A stretch of 64,000 bases of DNA from Chryseobacterium sp. ISL-80 (GCA_018613055.1 JAGGQZ010000004.1:1-64000), one strand, 5' to 3'. Numbered from the stretch's first letter, positions 1 through 9,395 are shown. The notes: generated from the letters alone by a model not told the origin. Numbers and translations: made by a program.

Positions 1-26
1 TATTACTATGCCTAGCTGAAACATAC

Positions 27-275
27 TTCGGACAGCTTTTGCTTGTTTACCCTGAAACCTGTCCGAACTCAGGGCTACTTCGGACAGCTTTTGCTTGTTT
101 ACGCTGAAACCTGTCCGAACTCAGGGCTACTTCGGACAGCTTTTGCTTGTTTACCCTGAAACCTGTCCGAACTCAGGGCTACTTCGGACAGCTTTTGCTT
201 GTTTAACCTGAAACCTGTCCGAACTCAGGGCTACTTCGGACAGCTTTTGCTTGTTTACCCTGAAACCTGTCCGAA
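27..275. repeat. Tandem array 1: five 52-bp palindromic units
   Basis: Five copies of one unit start at 27, 79, 131, 183 and 235, so the period is exactly 52 bp each time. Each unit opens with TTCGGACAG and carries the reverse complement CTGTCCGAA about 23 bases later, giving a 9-bp inverted repeat. A second pairing is possible between CCCTGA inside the unit and TCAGGG in the linker. The copies differ by only a few single bases. The unit aligns well over its whole length with the reverse complement of the unit at 58.5-59.3 kb. It lies downstream of the broken NERD gene. There are no unique spacers, so it is not a CRISPR. Function unknown. Confidence 0.95.
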
Positions 276-336
276 CCCTTATGCTCCGTCAATTAATAAT
301 AAAAAACCTTTTATGATCAGAGATGATTTTTTTACA

Positions 337-1245
337 TTATTCATAATAAGTATCACAAGTCCTACCAGTTGATACATAATTCTTCTTTAGAATTCTAGTT
401 ATTGTCTTCTTGCTAACTTTTTCTTTGCACCATTCATAGATTATCTGCGTAGTAATTTTAATTTCAGGAAAAAGCACTTTTAATTCCTGGATATATCGCA
501 GAACGGCTTGATCAATCCTTTCCTGTTCACTACATTTACCGCAGACTAAGTCATAGTTTTTAATCACTGTATTAAAAGACCCACAAGCCCTGCAATGCAT
601 CCCCTTTTCCAACCGATCATAATCATATTCGGGCAGAGTGGTAAACGGATTTTTATCCTGGTGCAATGAGAGCAATTTTTGGGCGAGTAATTTATAGTTT
701 TCGTCTAACTTAGAAGGTGTATCATTTAGTTCTTTTAAAAAGCGGTTGATCTGGGTTGGTAGGATGATTGGTTGGTCCATTGGGGCTTGGTAAAGTGTGA
801 ATTCGGGATTGTTGAAAACCACAGAGGCCTGGACGAGTTAATTTAATTTGAGGTTCTGAAGGAGTTGGCGAAAGAGTGTCTCGCTTCGCTTTAATTGTAT
901 GACTGGATTTCTGTATTCTTTGCCACTTTTCAATGAGTAAAATTTGTCTGATTCCAGATAAAAATCACCTTCGTGATATTTCACATCCAATAGATGTATC
1001 AATCCCCCAGAGATTATTACCTTATCAATTTGAAAATAAGAATTGTTCACCTGTAGCAGAAGGTCATCTATTATATACCTTTCCTCAGAGAGCTGTTCAG
1101 TTAACACATCAAATTCAAGCTCCCCTCTATACCCTTTTTCCAAATTCGCATAATGAAATTTATCCCCGGCAGTCAACTCCATTCGCGTATTCAGATAGCG
1201 CATAACTACTAATTCCTTAGATTCACTTCTTTTTTTAAGTAACAT
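337..1245 (-). pseudogene. NERD-domain protein split by an in-frame stop
   Basis: Two open stretches (1245-838 and 822-337) lie in the same reading frame and are separated only by a TAA at 840-838 and five sense codons. Read through, they give a protein of about 300 residues, a usual size for Bacillus NERD (nuclease-related domain) proteins. The N-terminal part has the typical GxxGE-type NERD start (KGYRGELEFD) and a later LLDVKYHEGD segment. The C-terminal part has a zinc-ribbon-like CRAC...CGKC pair followed by a helical segment. The GTG at 822 has no convincing ribosome binding site, so two separate genes are unlikely. I read this as a nonsense mutation; a sequencing error is the main alternative. 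Confidence 0.8.
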
Positions 1246-1330
1246 ACTCCACTTCCTTTCTTTAAGCTTATTTTAATCTAAACTGCCATTTGTTTTTGTG
1301 AATGTTTCGTTAATTTTTTCGTAGGTATTA

Positions 1331-1367
1331 AAAAAAACCGCCTGGAATCATTCCTCCAGACGGGTTT
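1331..1367 (-). terminator. Rho-independent terminator after floT
   Basis: An imperfect stem (AAACCGCCTGGA pairing with TCCAGACGGGTTT) is followed on the minus strand by a run of T. It lies just downstream of the flotillin stop codon. Confidence 0.75.
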
Positions 1368-1373
1368 CCCTTC

Positions 1374-2921
1374 TTATTCTTCCTGCTTAATTGCTGCTTC
1401 GATCCTGTTTTCGGTCTTGTTTTCGCGAATCTCGTCTGCCAGTGCATCGATGCTGTGTCTGACATTGGCTTTTCCTGAGAAGTTCTCGATTAGTTCTTTT
1501 ACGTCGATACCTGATGATGCTTTTAGTGATTCCTGGAGTGTCGACATCAGGTTTGTGGCATAGCCTGTTACTTTGTTTGCTCCGCCATTGGCCTCACTGC
1601 CGCCTGTATCGACAACGGTGATCTTGTCAATATTGCCAAGTGGTGCTGCCACTTGCTTCGCGTATTCAGGAAGCATTTTCACAATCATGTCGAGGATTGC
1701 GGCCTGGCCGAATTGTTCGAATGCTTCTGCAATTTTTTCTTTCGCTTCTGCTTCTGCAAGACCTTTCAGGCGGATGATTTCAGCCTCAGTTTCACCCTGT
1801 GCCCGCTCAGCTTCAGCTTTTGCAAGACCATCCATGCGGACTTTTTCTGCTTCGGCACGGGCCATTGCTTCGATACGATATTTATTTGCATCAGCCTCAG
1901 CGATTTGCCTTGCTTTGTCAGCTGCTGCAGATTGTTCAACAGAATAGCGGTCTGCATCGGCTTTTTTCTTGACCTCGGAATCATACTGGCGTTCACGGCG
2001 CAGGATTTCTTTTTCCTCGAGCTCGATTTGCTTTTGGCGCTCGATGATCTTGACTTGCATTTCCTGCTCTGTTACTTCCTGCTGGGCACGGGCATTTTCG
2101 AGGTCATATGCCTGGTCGGCACGTGCCTTGGCAATGTCTTGCTCACGTCGGAATTCAGCCATTTTCAATCCATTGATTTTTTCAGCTTCGGCGATTTCAG
2201 TCGCACGTTCAAATTCTGCTTTCTTGGCTTCTTTATCTGCTTCCGCTTTTTTGATGCGTGTTTCTTTTTCCGCATCAGCAGTTGCGATATCTGCATCACG
2301 TTTTACCTGGGCAATTCGAGGTTTACCAAGAGAATCAAGGTATCCATTTTTATCCCGGACATCTTTAATCGTAAACGAAACAATCACTAACCCCATTTTT
2401 GCAAGGTCCTGGGAAGCAACACGCTGGACTTCCTGGGAGAATTTATCACGGTTTTTATAGATTTCTTCTACAGTCATCGATCCTAAAATCGACCGGAGAT
2501 GCCCTTCTAATACTTCCTTCGCTTCATTTTCCCTGTCTTCTTTCGTCTTGCCAAGGAACTGTTCGGCAGCTGTGGCGATTTCACTGATGGATCCTCCGAT
2601 TTTGATAATCGCGGTACCGTCAGCCATAACCGGTACACCCTGTTCTGTGTAAACCTCCGGAGTTGTTACCTCAAGCTTGCTGGACAGCAGGCTGAGCGGA
2701 CGTGACTGCTGGAACACCGGGAAGATGAACGTACCGCCACCCCTGATGATTTTTATCTTGTTACTCGATTCATCTGTGTGCACATTGCGGCTTCCGAGGA
2801 AGCTTCCTGTTACAATCAGTGCTTCATCCGGTCCAGCCGTTTTATACTTTGTGATGAAAACGGCGACCAACGCGATGATTAAAAAGACAACAAAACCAAT
2901 AACAATAAACATTAGATCCAT
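1374..2921 (-). CDS. floT: Flotillin-like protein FloT
   Basis: This is a flotillin/SPFH protein of 515 residues, close to B. subtilis FloT (YuaG). Flotillins scaffold functional membrane microdomains and affect membrane fluidity and the assembly of signalling and secretion complexes. An N-terminal membrane segment (about residues 4-25) is followed by the SPFH/band-7 domain and then a long Ala/Glu/Lys-rich coiled coil (about 200-400) with repeated EAEK/AEAE motifs typical of flotillins. The ATG follows GGAGGAGAAGG. It lies 11 bases downstream of an NfeD-type gene, the conserved yuaF-yuaG pairing, so the two are probably co-transcribed. Large open frames antisense to the coiled coil are shadows of its biased composition. 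Confidence 0.95.
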   Translation of the reverse strand: MDLMFIVIGFVVFLIIALVAVFITKYKTAGPDEALIVTGSFLGSRNVHTDESSNKIKIIRGGGTFIFPVFQQSRPLSLLSSKLEVTTPEVYTEQGVPVMADGTAIIKIGGSISEIATAAEQFLGKTKEDRENEAKEVLEGHLRSILGSMTVEEIYKNRDKFSQEVQRVASQDLAKMGLVIVSFTIKDVRDKNGYLDSLGKPRIAQVKRDADIATADAEKETRIKKAEADKEAKKAEFERATEIAEAEKINGLKMAEFRREQDIAKARADQAYDLENARAQQEVTEQEMQVKIIERQKQIELEEKEILRRERQYDSEVKKKADADRYSVEQSAAADKARQIAEADANKYRIEAMARAEAEKVRMDGLAKAEAERAQGETEAEIIRLKGLAEAEAKEKIAEAFEQFGQAAILDMIVKMLPEYAKQVAAPLGNIDKITVVDTGGSEANGGANKVTGYATNLMSTLQESLKASSGIDVKELIENFSGKANVRHSIDALADEIRENKTENRIEAAIKQEE

Positions 2922-2932
2922 ACCTTCTCCTC

Positions 2933-3469
2933 CTAAATATAAGTCTCTAAGTCTTCATATAATTTCACTTGCAGCACCCCGTTTTCGATGTCGATGACGA
3001 GGACTTTTTTTCCATAAGAAATGTTGGTGTTCGTGAAGCTGACTGCCGGTTTGGAGATGCGGCCGCTAATATTCTCAATCAGGACTTCACCATATCCATC
3101 TGCCGGGATCCCGGTAATGACGGTTCCGATTCTTCCCCGCAAGTCACTCTCTTTGTAGACAAGTGACTCCTCGGCATTCGATAAAGGAATCAATACAAAC
3201 ACATTCAATAAAGTGACAAGAATAAGAGCAATAATGGCTGAAGCTCCAGCAATCAACATGCTGTGAAGACCTGTGAAGATTTCTCCTAAATATCCACCTG
3301 CAGAAAAAATCGTCACGAATGAAAAAATCACGGTCGGATTCACAAAAGGAATTCCTTCTGTCAGTCCTTCAAGGGCGTCACCGAAAAATAGATAAAGAAT
3401 CGTGACCACACCTGAAATTACCAATCCGTATAAATAAATCGTTTCTAATGGCATGCCAAACATCTCCAT
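2933..3469 (-). CDS. yuaF: NfeD-family membrane protein (YuaF-like)
   Basis: A membrane protein of 178 residues with about three transmembrane segments in the first 110 residues and a C-terminal soluble beta-rich domain of the NfeD OB-fold type (DLRGRIGTV, GEVLIENISG). Family members sit next to flotillins and are thought to act with them in membrane organisation; B. subtilis yuaF is under sigma-W. I chose the ATG at 3469 because GGGGTG sits at the proper distance; a GTG three codons earlier would overlap that site. It forms an operon with floT. Confidence 0.88.
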   Translation of the reverse strand: MEMFGMPLETIYLYGLVISGVVTILYLFFGDALEGLTEGIPFVNPTVIFSFVTIFSAGGYLGEIFTGLHSMLIAGASAIIALILVTLLNVFVLIPLSNAEESLVYKESDLRGRIGTVITGIPADGYGEVLIENISGRISKPAVSFTNTNISYGKKVLVIDIENGVLQVKLYEDLETYI

Positions 3470-3611
3470 AATTCTCACCCCTTGCTAAAATTGAAATTGG
3501 CACCCTCCCTTATTCCATTTATTTCTTGATATGTAATACGATTGGACTGGAAATAGGTTTCAAAACTTTTAAAAATTTGTAGAATAATAGCTAAATCTTC
3601 CCTGAAACCTA

Positions 3612-3647
3612 TAAAAAGCCTGTTCCCTATTAATGGGCACAGGCTTA
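3612..3647 (-). terminator. Terminator after the fatty acid hydroxylase gene
   Basis: AAGCCTGT...ACAGGCTT stem with an inner CCC/GGG extension, followed by a short T run on the minus strand. Confidence 0.75.
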
Positions 3648-3650
3648 CAA

Positions 3651-4265
3651 TTATAAGGCTCGTTTTTCTAAATCCTTCGCTGTTTTGCTTGTTTCCACTT
3701 TCTTTTCGTCCCGGAAAGTTCCAAATAAGTAATCGGCAAAAGGTGTGCTGACACCGTACCAGAAGTTTTCATTCTTAAAGTGATGGAGAATATGGACCTT
3801 TTTTACCCAACGTCCGAATCTGGTCTTTGGCTTGATCGGCCGGTGGGCAACATAATGCTTCCACTCATAGACCAGCAGCATCGCCATCAGCCCGGTTCCG
3901 AACGCAATAGTCCGACTCACGTTATGGGAAACTAGATAAAAAAGAAATGACAGGACCAAAAAGCCGGGCAAGCTATACCATAATGGCAGAAATAGCAGCT
4001 TGAGGTTATTCGGATCGGTGTGATGGTCATAGTGGATCCTTTTCATGAACCTTAGGAATAATGGGTTCTTCGGTGCTTTGATATGAAAGAAGAAGCGATG
4101 GGTAAAATATTCGCTAAAAGCGAATGTAATCATTCCTATGATGAAAAATAATACCATGTACCATGTCAGGCCTTTCCATATGGACATCCCGATGCCAGTA
4201 AATATTAAAACAATCAAGATACTAATATCGGGAAAAAACAAAAAGTCCTTATATAGCTTCTTCAT
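3651..4265 (-). CDS. Fatty acid hydroxylase superfamily protein
   Basis: An integral membrane protein of 204 residues with four or five hydrophobic segments and the histidine clusters of the fatty acid hydroxylase/sterol desaturase superfamily: HRFFFH (about 57-62), HYDHH (about 78-82), HYVAHRP (about 138-144) and HILHHF (about 159-164). These histidines bind a di-iron centre that oxidises lipids in characterised members. The substrate here is unknown; related Bacillus proteins are only annotated as sterol desaturase-like. The ATG is preceded by GGGGCGGTG. It has its own terminator and appears to be a single-gene unit. Confidence 0.85.
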   Translation of the reverse strand: MKKLYKDFLFFPDISILIVLIFTGIGMSIWKGLTWYMVLFFIIGMITFAFSEYFTHRFFFHIKAPKNPLFLRFMKRIHYDHHTDPNNLKLLFLPLWYSLPGFLVLSFLFYLVSHNVSRTIAFGTGLMAMLLVYEWKHYVAHRPIKPKTRFGRWVKKVHILHHFKNENFWYGVSTPFADYLFGTFRDEKKVETSKTAKDLEKRAL

Positions 4266-4336
4266 AACACCGCCCCTTTTTTACCGTTTAAACCATTATA
4301 ATATTATCTGATTATTCAATCAATATAAAAACAACC

Positions 4337-4360
4337 TGCGAATCACTCTCCGCAGGCGTC
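4337..4360 (-). terminator. Terminator after the DinB-like gene
   Basis: CCTGCG...CGCAGG hairpin just downstream of the stop codon, followed on the minus strand by TTGTTTTT. Confidence 0.7.
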
Positions 4361-4367
4361 AATCATG

Positions 4368-4907
4368 TTATTTAACTAGTTCTTTACTGTAAATTTTCTT
4401 GATCATTCTGATCTGGCCGCGGTGGTTGATTTCATCTTCAAACACATGAAACCATTTGAAGTAATTGTTGCCGGGCTGGTTCCACCACCAATTGGTCTGC
4501 TCAAACAACCATTCATCTGAAAGTGTCTGGAATTTATCATATGTTTCACTTCGGACAGTCTGGAGTTCTTCAAGATAATGCTCTAGCGGAAATCCTTTAA
4601 AAGCTGCTTTTCCTTTCTCGCCCAGTTCAAGTCCGGCAGATAAAGTTTGCTCTTCTTCTTTGGTAGGGTCACGCTTTTCAAAGGTAATAATTTGATAGAT
4701 ACGTTCGACGGCAGCCATGTGGCCAAGCAGCATGCCGATGGAATTTGCATCATCATGAATGAGGTAATCCAACTCCTCGATTGATAGCCCCTCAACTTCC
4801 TCCAGAGTGGTTTTCCGGGTGTAGTTCATCATCGACACCAAATGGCCGAGTGTAGGAGTGAATCCTTCTTTCTGATCAACCAGAAAAATCGTAGACATAT
4901 CAAACAA
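4368..4907 (-). CDS. DinB-like (DUF664) metal-binding protein
   Basis: A four-helix-bundle protein of 179 residues of the DinB/DUF664 superfamily. The candidate metal ligands are a histidine in GHMAAVE (about residue 68) and the HVFEDEINHRGQ segment near the C-terminus, where two histidines sit on one helix, the usual DinB pattern. Some relatives are thiol transferases (BstA/YfiT types), but most, including this one, have no assigned reaction. The start is a TTG at 4907, chosen because GGAGG lies 8 bases upstream; the ATG three codons in would be too far from it. Single-gene unit. Confidence 0.85.
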   Translation of the reverse strand: MFDMSTIFLVDQKEGFTPTLGHLVSMMNYTRKTTLEEVEGLSIEELDYLIHDDANSIGMLLGHMAAVERIYQIITFEKRDPTKEEEQTLSAGLELGEKGKAAFKGFPLEHYLEELQTVRSETYDKFQTLSDEWLFEQTNWWWNQPGNNYFKWFHVFEDEINHRGQIRMIKKIYSKELVK

Positions 4908-5079
4908 TCGTTTTTCCTCCGTTTCTGAAACGTTCTGAGATTAATACTATTCGCCCTTTTCCATGATTATCCTTTAATCTCTTTGGATTTTATTCAATTG
5001 TAACGGAGCGATTGAGCTCCTATCAGGATTAGAAGCCCGGCCAAGGCACTGAAGAACGTTTCTATTCCATAAAAAAAAC

Positions 5080-5103
5080 CCAGCTAAAAAATTAGCTGAG
5101 GCT
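5080..5103 (-). terminator. Terminator after the DUF975 gene
   Basis: CAGCTAA...TTAGCTG hairpin followed on the minus strand by GGG and eight T. Confidence 0.75.
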
Positions 5104-5109
5104 GAAAAG

Positions 5110-5799
5110 TTAGATCGCCAAGTCCGGAGAGTTTGCATCTTCATGGTCCTGGGGAGCGATCAATTCATTATAAAAAGTGGCATTTGCCGTGCTAATGTAC
5201 GGAGCGAGCCACAAGAACCCAATTCCGAAAGTAAAAATCGCAATGAATGCCCATCCTATAAAGCTAAGATTCAGCAGGAAATATTTCCATTTATACCCCT
5301 TCATCCTGATTTTACTTTCTGTGATCGCTTCTAGTGCCGAGAGCTGCGGGTTATCTTTAAGCAGGAAAAACACTTGAGAATAGGAAATTCCTTTGATAAT
5401 GCCAGGGATAATCAATAATAAAGACCACAGGATGGTAAAAAATCCGACGAGGATCGATGTTCCGATGAGCTTCAGTGATAGCTCCCATTTTTTATAAACG
5501 GTAAAGATATCGGAGATTTTCGGATCATTCCACCTGGCAATGACCAGAAAGAACCAGTAACTGGCAACTGTCAGCGGGATAAACAAAAATGAGACAAGAA
5601 GATTAAGCATATCTGCAATGAGAGGGGTTTCCGTCTGATTCGCCCAATCTGAGAAACCGCCACTCAATATAACCTCAACAATACTCGGAACGATTGCTGT
5701 GATCAAAAAGATAATGAACGTTAAGGCGACTCCAATTCCCCACTTTCCTTTCAATGACGCCAGAGACTTCTTTTTAATTTGTGAAATCGATAAACTCAT
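5110..5799 (-). CDS. DUF975 family integral membrane protein
   Basis: A membrane protein of 229 residues with five or six hydrophobic segments and the DUF975 N-terminus (SISQIKKKSLASLKGKWG). The family is widespread in Firmicutes and has no established function. The start is the ATG at 5799, directly after an AGGAGGAAAG site; an earlier in-frame start would place that site inside the gene. The next upstream gene is more than 300 bp away. The gap (5800-6029) holds the presumed promoter but no recognisable regulatory motif. Confidence 0.85.
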   Translation of the reverse strand: MSLSISQIKKKSLASLKGKWGIGVALTFIIFLITAIVPSIVEVILSGGFSDWANQTETPLIADMLNLLVSFLFIPLTVASYWFFLVIARWNDPKISDIFTVYKKWELSLKLIGTSILVGFFTILWSLLLIIPGIIKGISYSQVFFLLKDNPQLSALEAITESKIRMKGYKWKYFLLNLSFIGWAFIAIFTFGIGFLWLAPYISTANATFYNELIAPQDHEDANSPDLAI

Positions 5800-6029
5800 T
5801 TTCTTTCCTCCTATAGTTGTTTGTACCGGCAATACGAAGATACACCATGTATATTTAAAATATGATCAACAAATACATTGAATATTTTATGAAACATTCA
5901 ATGCGTCCCTAAAATCATCGCTGCAAACACACTTTGTTAGGTTTTCATATTGGTTACATGACTATTATATCGGATAATCTTCCTTACCTTTAAATGACTA
6001 ATTTTTTTGAAATCTCTTCAAACAAAAAA

Positions 6030-6070
6030 GACCGCAAAGAGACTCGATGAAAATCGATCTCTCTGCAGTC
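6030..6070 (-). terminator. Terminator after the BCCT transporter
   Basis: Long hairpin (GACCGCAAAGAGA pairing imperfectly with CTCTCTGCAGTC, with an inner ATCGAT stem) followed on the minus strand by TTTTTTG. Confidence 0.8.
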
Positions 6071-6099
6071 TGAATCTGCTTTTTGTTCCTATTCTTGCA

Positions 6100-7662
6100 T
6101 CAGTTTTTCTTTTTTTCCTGTTCCTTGCTTGCCGCTTTCTCAAGTCTCCTGAATCTCCTTAAATCTGCTGGCCTGATTGGCAATGGTTCTTTTTTCAGGA
6201 GCTTAAGGATCGCCAACATCAACAGCAGGAGCAAGACTGTGAATGGAAGTGCGGCAATCAAGGAAGCGGTCTGTAATGCTTCCAGTCCGCCTGCATACAA
6301 GAGGACTGCAGAGATCGCCGCCATTAGTGAACCCCAGACGATTTTTGCGAATATTGGCGGGTTCAGACTTCCCGAGGTCGTCATGCTTGCAAGTATATAG
6401 GTTGCAGAGTCCGCGGATGTTACCAGGAATGTGAAAATCAAGATAATCGATAATATGGACAGAACAGTCGACATAGGCAAGACTTCAAATGTCTTGAATA
6501 AAGCAGAGGTTAAATCCGCATCTACTGCCGCAGCAATACCTGTGTTGTTATTGAGGTCATTCCATAAAGCCGTCCCGCCGAATGCCGCAATCCAAAGGCA
6601 GGCAATCAAAGGTGGAATCACCATTACACCAAAGATGTATTCCCGTATTGTTCTCCCCTTTGAAACCCGGGCTACGAATGCCCCGACAAATGGCGACCAG
6701 GCAATGGCCCATGCCCAGTAGAAGATTGTCCAGTCCCTTGTCCAAGTTCCTTCCTGGTAAGGCTGCAGCCTGAGGCTGTACTGAATGAAGTTGGCAAAAT
6801 AATCCCCGATTGCGAGCGTGAAGCTTTCCATAATGAAAACAGTAGGTCCGGCAATCAGAACGAACAATAAGAGAACCAGGGCAATTCCCAGATTAAGATT
6901 ACTCAACATCGCAATTCCTTTATCAAGCCCTGTGGAAGAAGAAATCATATAGGCAATGAAAATGACTAAAATAATGATCATCTGGATTCCGATAGAATTC
7001 TCCGTATCAAATACAGCGTTCAATCCGCCATTCATTTGCAGGACACCAAGCCCGACAGAGGTAGCAATCCCCATGACAGTTGCGACAACTGCAAGCGTAT
7101 CAATAGTGTTTTTCACTGCAGGCTTTGTGCCTGTAATCGGCTCAAGAGCCGTCGAGACCAAGCCATCTTTTTGTTTCCTGAATTGAAGGAAACCAATTAC
7201 CAATCCCACAATCGCAAAAACGGACCACTGACTAAGCCCCCAGTGGAAAAAGGAATAACCCATAGCAACTCTTGCTGCACTGCGGGATTCTCCTTCAATG
7301 TTTGCAAACGGCGTATTAAAGAAATGGCTCATAGGTTCTGCGATTCCCCAGAACACAAGTCCTGCCCCGAATCCAGCTGAAAAAAGCATGCCGATCCAGG
7401 TGAAAAAGGAAAATTCAGGTTTCTCCCCTTCCCCGCCAAGCCGAATGGCTCCATACTTACTAACAGCCAGTCCAATCAGGAATAAAACAATAATGAACAC
7501 GGCCAGCAAATAGAACCAGCCGAAATTAATCGTGGTAAAACCAAATAACTCACCGGCTACTGAGCCAAACTTTTTTGGCATGACAGCCCCAACTACGACG
7601 AACAATAAAATCACCGCAGCTGACACTGTAAAAACAAAGTTCGATAAAATATTCTTGAGCAT
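6100..7662 (-). CDS. BCCT family betaine/carnitine/choline transporter
   Basis: A secondary transporter of 520 residues with about 12 transmembrane helices, of the BCCT family (OpuD/BetL type), which imports glycine betaine or related osmolytes with sodium or protons. Family signatures include GFGAGLVFWGIAEPM near residue 90, HWGLSQW near 140 and the WTIFYWAWAIAWSPFVG block near 315, which holds the aromatic substrate box. The charged C-terminal tail (EKAASKEQEKKKN) fits the osmosensory tails of this family. I chose the ATG at 7662, which follows GGAGGCTGAC; an upstream TTG would put this site inside the gene. Substrate is inferred from the family only. Confidence 0.93.
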   Translation of the reverse strand: MLKNILSNFVFTVSAAVILLFVVVGAVMPKKFGSVAGELFGFTTINFGWFYLLAVFIIVLFLIGLAVSKYGAIRLGGEGEKPEFSFFTWIGMLFSAGFGAGLVFWGIAEPMSHFFNTPFANIEGESRSAARVAMGYSFFHWGLSQWSVFAIVGLVIGFLQFRKQKDGLVSTALEPITGTKPAVKNTIDTLAVVATVMGIATSVGLGVLQMNGGLNAVFDTENSIGIQMIIILVIFIAYMISSSTGLDKGIAMLSNLNLGIALVLLLFVLIAGPTVFIMESFTLAIGDYFANFIQYSLRLQPYQEGTWTRDWTIFYWAWAIAWSPFVGAFVARVSKGRTIREYIFGVMVIPPLIACLWIAAFGGTALWNDLNNNTGIAAAVDADLTSALFKTFEVLPMSTVLSILSIILIFTFLVTSADSATYILASMTTSGSLNPPIFAKIVWGSLMAAISAVLLYAGGLEALQTASLIAALPFTVLLLLLMLAILKLLKKEPLPIRPADLRRFRRLEKAASKEQEKKKN

Positions 7663-7830
7663 GTCAGCCTCCAAAAGATCTATGATTTTTCAGTTATGTA
7701 ATATGAAATTATTAAATTCATAAAAGGGAAACACTTATTTAGCCTGCTGCCATGTAATTATTCTGCAATCTTTTCCCCTTAAATATCCAAAGAGAAACTA
7801 TTTTTTCACACTTATTCAAAGCCAAAAAAC

Positions 7831-7854
7831 GAACGCTTAGAGACCTAAGCGTTC
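7831..7854 (-). terminator. Terminator of the amino acid ABC operon
   Basis: Perfect 9-bp stem GAACGCTTA/TAAGCGTTC with a 6-base loop, followed on the minus strand by TTTTTTGG. It closes the three-gene ABC transporter operon. Confidence 0.85.
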
Positions 7855-7859
7855 ATCCT

Positions 7860-8582
7860 TTAAAATGTATTGCTTAAAAACTCACGTGTACGTTCTTCAG
7901 TTGGGTTTTCAAAAAATTCTTCAGGGTGACCGACTTCGACGATCCGGCCTCCATGCATGTAGACGACCCAATCAGCCACTTCTCTGGCAAAACCCATTTC
8001 ATGTGTCACGACAACCATGGTCATCCCTTCTTCTGCAAGCTCTTTCATGGTTGCCAAAACTTCTCCGACCAATTCAGGGTCAAGTGCCGATGTTGGTTCA
8101 TCAAACAACATGATGTCTGGTTTCATCGCAAGGGCCCTCGCGATTGCTACCCTTTGCTTCTGTCCGCCCGACAGCTTTGATGGATAAACCTTCTCTTTAT
8201 CAGCCAGTCCGACCTTTGCAAGCAGTTCCTTTGCTTCCTTGATCGCCTGGTCCTTATTGACACCCTTCACATGGACTGGTGCCTCTATAATGTTTTCAAT
8301 CACGTTTTTGTGAGGAAACAGGTTAAAGTGCTGAAATACCATGCCGATTTTCTGGCGCACTTTATTCAAATCATGGCTATCAGCATTTATTTCCTCGCCT
8401 TCAATGATAATTTGGCCATTATCTTTGATTTCCAGGAAATTCAGGCAGCGAAGCAAGGTACTTTTTCCAGATCCGCTTGCACCGATCAGGCAGACTACGT
8501 CGCTTTCTTTTACAGTTATATCGACATCCTTCAAAACATGAAGGTCGCCAAATGATTTATTCAATTTCTTAACATTGATCAT
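7860..8582 (-). CDS. Polar amino acid ABC transporter, ATP-binding protein
   Basis: An ATPase of 240 residues of the GlnQ/ArtM/TcyC type that powers uptake of a polar amino acid. Visible motifs are Walker [10 protein letters not shown] (about 37-45), the Q-loop near [10 protein letters not shown], signature LSGGQKQR (about 142), Walker [13 protein letters not shown] and the H-switch VVTHEMG. It is the last gene of the operon order binding protein, permease, ATPase. The ATG at 8582 matches the usual family N-terminus ([11 protein letters not shown]). A TTG at 8597, preceded by AGGGGG, is a possible alternative start that would add five residues. The coding end of the permease lies about 30 bases upstream. 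Confidence 0.93.
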   Translation of the reverse strand: MINVKKLNKSFGDLHVLKDVDITVKESDVVCLIGASGSGKSTLLRCLNFLEIKDNGQIIIEGEEINADSHDLNKVRQKIGMVFQHFNLFPHKNVIENIIEAPVHVKGVNKDQAIKEAKELLAKVGLADKEKVYPSKLSGGQKQRVAIARALAMKPDIMLFDEPTSALDPELVGEVLATMKELAEEGMTMVVVTHEMGFAREVADWVVYMHGGRIVEVGHPEEFFENPTEERTREFLSNTF

Positions 8583-8610
8583 ATCTCGTCCGTCCAAAAT
8601 AGTTTCCCCC

Positions 8611-9270
8611 TTAATCACTTACGGATAGTTTTTTCTCAAGCAATCCAACCAGAACAGAAATCAAGTAAACCAGGAATAGATAGTAAACGGCAACAATGAG
8701 CAGATAGGTCATATTGTCAAAGTCATTTGCACCTTTTGTTGTCGCTACATTGAATAATTCGTACATTCCTATGAAAGCTGCTAGTGATGAATCCTTGAGG
8801 CCAATGATGAATTGATTCCCAAGTGGAGGCAAGGCACGACGGAAAGCCTGCGGAAGGATGATTCTTCTCATAGTAAGCGTCCTGCTCATCCCAAGTGAGC
8901 GGCCGGCTTCCATCTGTCCTTTGTCAATGGACTGGATGGTTCCCCTGAAAATCTCGGCGATATAGGCACCATTGTGGAACGCAAGACCGAGGGCTACTGA
9001 CCAGAATGCAGAAATATTCAGATTGGTCATACCAAAATAGAAGATGAAAATCTGGACAATCAACGGAGTTCCCCTGACCAGATAAATATAGACATCTGCA
9101 ATCCATTCGAGCACTTTAACTCCTGATATTTTTAAGAAGGCAAAAAATAATCCTATGAAAATAGCAATGAAAATGGAGATTGCTGTAACTTGCAATGTGA
9201 GCAGCATGCCTTTGAGGAATATGTCGTACGTGTCAAAAAATACTTCTATAACATGCGATAGACTTGGCAA
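8611..9270 (-). CDS. Polar amino acid ABC transporter, permease
   Basis: An inner-membrane permease of 219 residues of the HisM/GlnP family with about five transmembrane helices. The EAA loop that contacts the ATPase is visible ([29 protein letters not shown], split here as [10 protein letters not shown] and IILPQAFR), as is the family motif [10 protein letters not shown]. The start is a TTG at 9270 with a GGGAG site somewhat far upstream, so the exact start is less sure. It lies between the binding-protein gene and the ATPase gene. Confidence 0.92.
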   Translation of the reverse strand: MPSLSHVIEVFFDTYDIFLKGMLLTLQVTAISIFIAIFIGLFFAFLKISGVKVLEWIADVYIYLVRGTPLIVQIFIFYFGMTNLNISAFWSVALGLAFHNGAYIAEIFRGTIQSIDKGQMEAGRSLGMSRTLTMRRIILPQAFRRALPPLGNQFIIGLKDSSLAAFIGMYELFNVATTKGANDFDNMTYLLIVAVYYLFLVYLISVLVGLLEKKLSVSD

Positions 9271-9350
9271 AATTCATTCAACTCCCTATGGGCTCATTAT
9301 CGTTCTTCATTTGTTTGCTCATGTTGGCAAACAGCATTTTTAAGCAGAAA

Positions 9351-9377
9351 CGAATGTGCAGTTATACCGCACATTCG
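9351..9377 (-). other. Intercistronic stem-loop after the binding-protein gene
   Basis: CGAATGTGC and GCACATTCG form a perfect 9-bp stem with a 9-base loop between the binding-protein gene and the permease gene. No T run follows on the minus strand, so it is more likely an mRNA-stabilising or processing hairpin than a full terminator. Such hairpins often keep the binding protein more abundant than its permease; that role is inferred here. Confidence 0.6.
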
Positions 9378-9395
9378 CCCCAGGTTGACAACCTA

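Noticed and set aside
27-275. CRISPR array
   Set aside because: The whole unit is repeated, with no unique spacers, and no cas genes are present in the window. The same holds for the other two arrays.
337-822. Separate gene for the C-terminal half of the NERD protein
   Set aside because: Same frame as the N-terminal half, GTG without a ribosome site and continuous family similarity, so treated as one broken gene.
1573-2390. Plus-strand open frames of 124 to 245 codons over floT
   Set aside because: They are antisense to the biased coiled-coil codons of the flotillin gene, with no start signals.
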